Assembly (NCBI GenBank): GCA_015039365.1
Contig: WION01000708.1
Location: 1 to 23,342 of the forward strand
Source: Amanita rubescens
Lineage: Eukaryota > Basidiomycota > Agaricomycetes > Agaricales > Amanitaceae
Reading direction: 5' to 3'
Length of the DNA: 23,342 bases
Position 1 is the stretch's first letter, and each line of letters starts with the position of its first letter. Position numbers and translations under genes: made by a program. Below the pieces are notes generated by a model that was not told the origin of the DNA, did not search any database, and saw only the letters and a list, made by a program, of their open reading frames with translations. Below are positions 20,723 through 23,342 of this stretch, piece by piece.

Positions 20723-20958
20723 TGTAACGACCTTGTTTGTATGTATTAGGATGGAGAGCTGATGAGTCGGATGGTAGCAAGATTGAGTCAGCAATCTGCG
20801 GGACAGTGATGGCGCAGCTACGGGAAAAGGTATATAAGGGTTGAGGGTTAGATACGTTCCTTAGTCTTACGATTGTTTCTGTTGTCCATAGAACCAATCT
20901 AGTTCTCATCCCCCATCTCCGAGTGTCTTAGTGGTTGTGTGTGGATAACCTCCTAACA
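20723..20958 (+). repeat. 5' LTR of the right-hand LTR element
   Basis: The LTR starts TGTAACGACC and ends CTCCTAACA (TGT...ACA). A TATA box (TATATAAGG) is at 20831-20839. The predicted transcript start is 32 nt downstream, at AGTCTTACGATT (20863-20874). Its first eight bases match the start of the gag-only element's LTR, but the rest differs. Confidence 0.75.
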
Positions 20959-20959
20959 T

Positions 20960-20971
20960 AATCGTAAGACT
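20960..20971 (+). promoter_or_regulatory. Self-primer binding site of the right-hand element
   Basis: AATCGTAAGACT, one base after the LTR end, is a perfect 12-nt reverse complement of 20863-20874, the predicted RNA 5' end. The geometry (TATA, then 32-33 nt to the match, then primer site right after LTR) is the same as in the chromovirus at 10042/10075/10240, and both RNA starts begin AGTCT. It fits Tf1-type self-priming. Confidence 0.8.
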
Positions 20972-21916
20972 CCCTTACACTACCACACTCACCTGCTCGT
21001 CGTTGCTCACGATGGACAGATACGAAATTCGACGACTACTGCGCTTGATAGCGCTAGTAGCCCACTTCAGATACCTCTATCTCCTCACGCTGCACATTGT
21101 GCGTATCCACTACCGCTTGATAAACCCGGACTCGAGGGTTAACGAGACAGGACTGGGACCACTTTAAACTTAGAGTTGTGGACCTGGTAAAACTACGATA
21201 CGTTCGAGTTTAGGCGTACCTACTCGATCCATAGGAGAAAACGATCCAGAACCAAACGAACAGTCTTAAGAACTCCCTTCGTCCCTGTAACGGGGCTACT
21301 ATGTAGCTCTCGTACATATTCATCAAGATACTCATCAAGATGGGAGATCCCTTGAGGATCTCCAAATACGAGGATGGGAGCTACGTTTAGCTCCCTCATT
21401 TATTCCCTGTAGATAGTTTTCCTCTATTCTCGTAGATAGTTATGTTACGGTACATATATGGTAGGTTGTCACACATTGTGACATCATCTTACACCTTACT
21501 TTACCCCACTCGCGTACACCGCACGGTATCACATATACACGTTGATTCAGTGCAAGACGCAAGGGGTGATTAAGTTGGAACCTTATTAGGTTCCTTTCAG
21601 TAAGAACGTTACACTTTTTTGCACTTTCACAAGTGTACTGTGCCAATCTTCCCATTTGGAAGATCTCAACCATCCTCATCCTCTCGAAATCTATTTACAT
21701 CCAACAACACCAAGAAAGCGTCCTACAAGCACCCAAATACCCCCTGGAGGTTCTCTAGAACCTCCATCTCGCGTTCTGGACTCCAGAAACCCGAAACGAC
21801 GCTTGTGACACAGTCCAAGCTATTTCAAATTTACGAAGACAACAAAATCCACATAATCCATTTACCAACCCCCTCGAGCCTACATCAACACCTACACACG
21901 TTTACGGGCTCGAGCA
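20972..21916 (+). other. Long structured leader of right-hand element
   Basis: About 950 bases separate the primer site from the ORF, much more than the roughly 85 bases in the chromovirus. It contains a 51-codon ORF (21012-21167) and many short perfect inverted repeats. Examples are 21343-21363, 21376-21395, 21467-21483, 21577-21594, 21745-21766 and 21774-21788. A direct repeat of ATCAAGAT lies near 21331-21342. No known domain was seen. Confidence 0.55.
21012..21167 (+). CDS. Small ORF in the retroelement leader, 51 residues
   Basis: The ORF starts ATG at 21012, reads MDRYEIRRLLRLIALVAHFR and continues with a Leu/Ile/Tyr-rich stretch, ending at TAA 21165-21167. The translation is basic and hydrophobic and could form one amphipathic or membrane-seeking helix. 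It is the first ATG-initiated ORF in the leader that I noted, 40 bases after the primer site, so it might act as an upstream ORF. No homology is recognised and it could be a chance frame. Confidence 0.25.
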   Translation: MDRYEIRRLLRLIALVAHFRYLYLLTLHIVRIHYRLINPDSRVNETGLGPL

Positions 21917-23295
21917 ATGCCCAATGAGTCTCGAAACCCGAGACTCAACCCACCGGGAGTTTTACGAAACTCCCAATATCTTTATGATGACCTTCCGGAC
22001 TCGTTCCCGAGGAGGGTCAAAACGAACCAGTACGCCGCTATCCCTGAGTGGTATTACGACGAATTGGAATACATAAAGGGTGTAGCGACAACACCCAGGC
22101 GAACTGCCCAATATAAGATTCGCATGTTACCAGACTCGACATTTAAGCTGGCCTGGGAGTATTCACCTACTCCCCGTCATTTGAATAAGTCGTCTGAAGC
22201 TCGTACATCTACTCTTTCAGGCGAGCGTGAGTTTGGCTCGCCCCACAACATAAACTTCAGTAATTCTACGTCTGAGACTCGGGAACCAGACCTAATGTCC
22301 GGTACCCTACATAGTCAACATGAAACTCTCGAACGGGAACACTATCCCGAGTGCTCCCAACTCGTCTACGACGACGCGAATGAGTTTAATGATTTTGTCG
22401 CAGAATATCTTAAATCTCAGTTCAGTATTGACAAACCTTCACGCGACTTGCAATACGTTTGGCGCGACGTGTACCTGGACTTATACGATGGTTCAATAGC
22501 CCTGGAAATGCTATCCGAGGACTTCTGGACATTAGTCGAAGCTTGGGACTCAATACGCGTAAATTCGCGCGACGCGACGCACCCCAAAGCCGTTCCCGCA
22601 CCTCGAGTGAAACAGGAGGCCTCCACGATTTCCAAATCATCTGCGGAAGACCAGGATACGCCTACACTTCCCGAAACGCCAAAGGAGCACATAACCGAGT
22701 GCTCCACGTCGATACATGGACTTGCTGGTTTGCAAGCCCAGACTCCATCTCTTCTGGGTAAAACGCAGGAAGAACAACGGACCTGCAACTCCGTCGTTAG
22801 TATACATGTAAAAGGCGAGGATATCCCCTCACCTGATGCTTCGGCAGCATACAAGCCGTCTGATCCCATCCCCATCTCCTCGCCAATCCCTATCTCTCCT
22901 GCTACGCCCAAGCCATGTCCTTCAACCCTTTCAAACAAACACGACTCTCCACGAGTCATACGAGAGGTTAGAAGAAAGCGAGACTCGACTCTTGAGTCTC
23001 GAAACGCATCGGAACGAGTTCAAATGACTCGTTCCCAAACATGTCTGAGCTCGTTGAAGACAAGCTCCCTTTCTACACCTCGGGAACCCCATAGGAATCG
23101 CCGGAGTTCCCTAGCCAAGGATAACGAGCTATCCAAGGCTCATAATAATGGTTTCCATGGGAAACCTCCCTCAGAATTGACAGCGGAGACAGCACCAGCC
23201 GTCTCCTGTACTTCGTCGAAGTCTCCTACGCATGTTGAGAAGCGACAATTGTCGGAACCGCCAGTACTTGTCCAGAAACACTCGGACAAGAGTAC
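21343..23295 (+). repeat. Dense series of short perfect inverted repeats
   Basis: I counted more than twenty short hairpin-type repeats in under 2 kb, crossing the leader/ORF border. Those with stems of about 7-10 bp are 21343-21363, 21376-21395, 21467-21483, 21745-21766, 21873-21914, 21925-21947, 21955-21974, 22220-22242, 22684-22705, 22979-23001, 23011-23035, 23150-23166 and 23264-23295 (one bulge). Palindromes occur at 22615-22624 and 23243-23254. Shorter 5-6 bp stems fill gaps, for example 22943-22957, 23082-23111, 23119-23134 and 23185-23206. Stem sequences differ from one another, so this is not a single repeat family. Confidence 0.75.
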
Positions 23296-23342
23296 GGGGA
23301 CCATTAAGTCATTACCCAAGTCCCGAGTTGTTGCCACCGCTA
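21917..23342 (+). CDS. Partial large ORF, probable Gag or Gag N-terminal region of right-hand element
   Basis: From ATG 21917 the frame is open for 475 codons to the window edge with no stop; the previous in-frame stop is TAA 21854-21856. The translation starts MPNESRNPRL, close to MPNETP at the inferred chromovirus gag start, hinting at related gags. Residues about 1-190 are Tyr/Trp/Asp-rich and look folded (AAIPEWYYDELEYIKG, LQYVWRDVYLDLYDGS). The remainder is Ser/Thr/Pro-rich with basic clusters (VIREVRRKRDS) and looks disordered. No zinc knuckle or protease is reached before the edge. Its position after LTR and primer site makes gag the best guess. The coding sequence is unusually rich in short perfect inverted repeats. 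Confidence 0.6.
   Translation, partial: MPNESRNPRLNPPGVLRNSQYLYDDLPDSFPRRVKTNQYAAIPEWYYDELEYIKGVATTPRRTAQYKIRMLPDSTFKLAWEYSPTPRHLNKSSEARTSTLSGEREFGSPHNINFSNSTSETREPDLMSGTLHSQHETLEREHYPECSQLVYDDANEFNDFVAEYLKSQFSIDKPSRDLQYVWRDVYLDLYDGSIALEMLSEDFWTLVEAWDSIRVNSRDATHPKAVPAPRVKQEASTISKSSAEDQDTPTLPETPKEHITECSTSIHGLAGLQAQTPSLLGKTQEEQRTCNSVVSIHVKGEDIPSPDASAAYKPSDPIPISSPIPISPATPKPCPSTLSNKHDSPRVIREVRRKRDSTLESRNASERVQMTRSQTCLSSLKTSSLSTPREPHRNRRSSLAKDNELSKAHNNGFHGKPPSELTAETAPAVSCTSSKSPTHVEKRQLSEPPVLVQKHSDKSTGTIKSLPKSRVVATA

Larger units (their letters stand above)
9831..23342 (+). mobile_element. Ty3/gypsy chromovirus (Tf1/sushi type), interrupted by three insertions; right end outside window
   Basis: The element has a 5' LTR (9831-10238), a self-complementary primer site, gag, pol and a third ORF, in that order. 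It carries a gag-only LTR element at 10671-13296, a hAT-type element at 18909-20062 and the start of another LTR element at 20723. For the two complete insertions, excision with one target-site copy returns the chromovirus reading frame exactly, so the chromovirus is the older host. No second copy of its 5' LTR occurs in the window, so its 3' part should lie beyond 23342. Self-priming plus the chromodomain places it with Tf1/sushi-like chromoviruses. Damage is light: two nonsense codons, a few frame shifts and a changed RNase H residue. It is therefore probably defective but not ancient. Confidence 0.85.
20723..23342 (+). mobile_element. 5' part of a second self-priming LTR retrotransposon, running off the window
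   Basis: The element begins with a 236-bp LTR (20723-20958), followed at once by a self-complementary primer site, a leader of about 950 bases, and an ORF from 21917 to the window edge. It interrupts the chromovirus third ORF after an intact codon, so it is nested in that element; the expected 5-bp target site would be GACGC (20718-20722), but the right copy is not in the window. The alternative, that this is the chromovirus's own 3' LTR, is unlikely. It shares no sequence with the 5' LTR at 9831-10238, no polypurine tract precedes it, and a primer site and ORF follow it. Confidence 0.72.

Noticed and set aside
20723..20958. Reading this LTR as the chromovirus 3' LTR
   Set aside because: It shares no sequence with the 5' LTR at 9831-10238, interrupts an open frame, lacks a preceding purine tract and is followed by a primer site and a new ORF.
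22417..22959. 180-codon minus-strand frame
   Set aside because: It is antisense to the longer plus-strand ORF from 21917, which has LTR and primer-site context. Inverted repeats may help keep the antisense frame open.
1..23342. CRISPR array, rRNA or bacterial operon features
   Set aside because: No regularly spaced identical repeats, no rRNA core sequences, and all genes are intron-bearing and eukaryotic.

Overview
The window looks like nuclear DNA of a filamentous basidiomycete, probably an Agaricomycete. The evidence is protein-coding genes split by many 43-56 nt GT-AG introns, fungal-type HUS1, ERV2 and cytosolic AsnRS proteins, a Uds1-domain (fungal septation-related) gene, and Ty3/gypsy chromoviruses with chromodomains. 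A Rhizoctonia-like host is only a guess. Gene models were built by hand from reading frames, splice-site consensus and remembered family conservation.

Left part (1-7.7 kb) is a compact host gene cluster. It holds a Uds1-family coiled-coil gene on the minus strand (855-3542) that appears broken by about seven one-base shifts; an intact six-exon HUS1 checkpoint-clamp gene (3565-4668, plus); an intact five-exon ERV2-type sulfhydryl oxidase gene (4750-5677, minus); and an intact four-exon cytosolic asparaginyl-tRNA synthetase gene (5797-7699, plus). HUS1 and ERV2 converge with 81 bp between their stops. ERV2 and the synthetase diverge from a 119-bp shared promoter.

Middle part (7.7-9.8 kb) is gene-free, AT-richer and repetitive. 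It holds a probable minus-strand solo LTR (about 8030-8745), an isolated hairpin, and a 469-bp foldback element with long inverted arms flanked by TA (9298-9766).

Right part (9831-23342) is a nested stack of transposable elements. The host element is a Ty3/gypsy chromovirus with a 408-bp 5' LTR, gag, protease-RT-RNase H-integrase-chromodomain pol, and an unrecognised ORF after pol. Three elements sit inside it: (1) a 2626-bp gag-only LTR retrotransposon with two LTRs that look identical, inserted in gag; (2) a 1154-bp hAT-type non-autonomous DNA element with an 8-bp target duplication, inserted in the third ORF; (3) the 5' end of another LTR retrotransposon, starting at 20723 and running off the window with an open frame of at least 475 codons.

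Most notable: both the host chromovirus and the right-hand element carry, just after the LTR, a 12-nt sequence perfectly complementary to the predicted 5' end of their own transcript. This is the signature of Tf1/sushi-type self-priming. The right-hand element also has a very dense series of short perfect inverted repeats through its leader and ORF. Removing each of the two complete insertions with one target-site copy brings the interrupted chromovirus frames back into register, which supports the nesting order.
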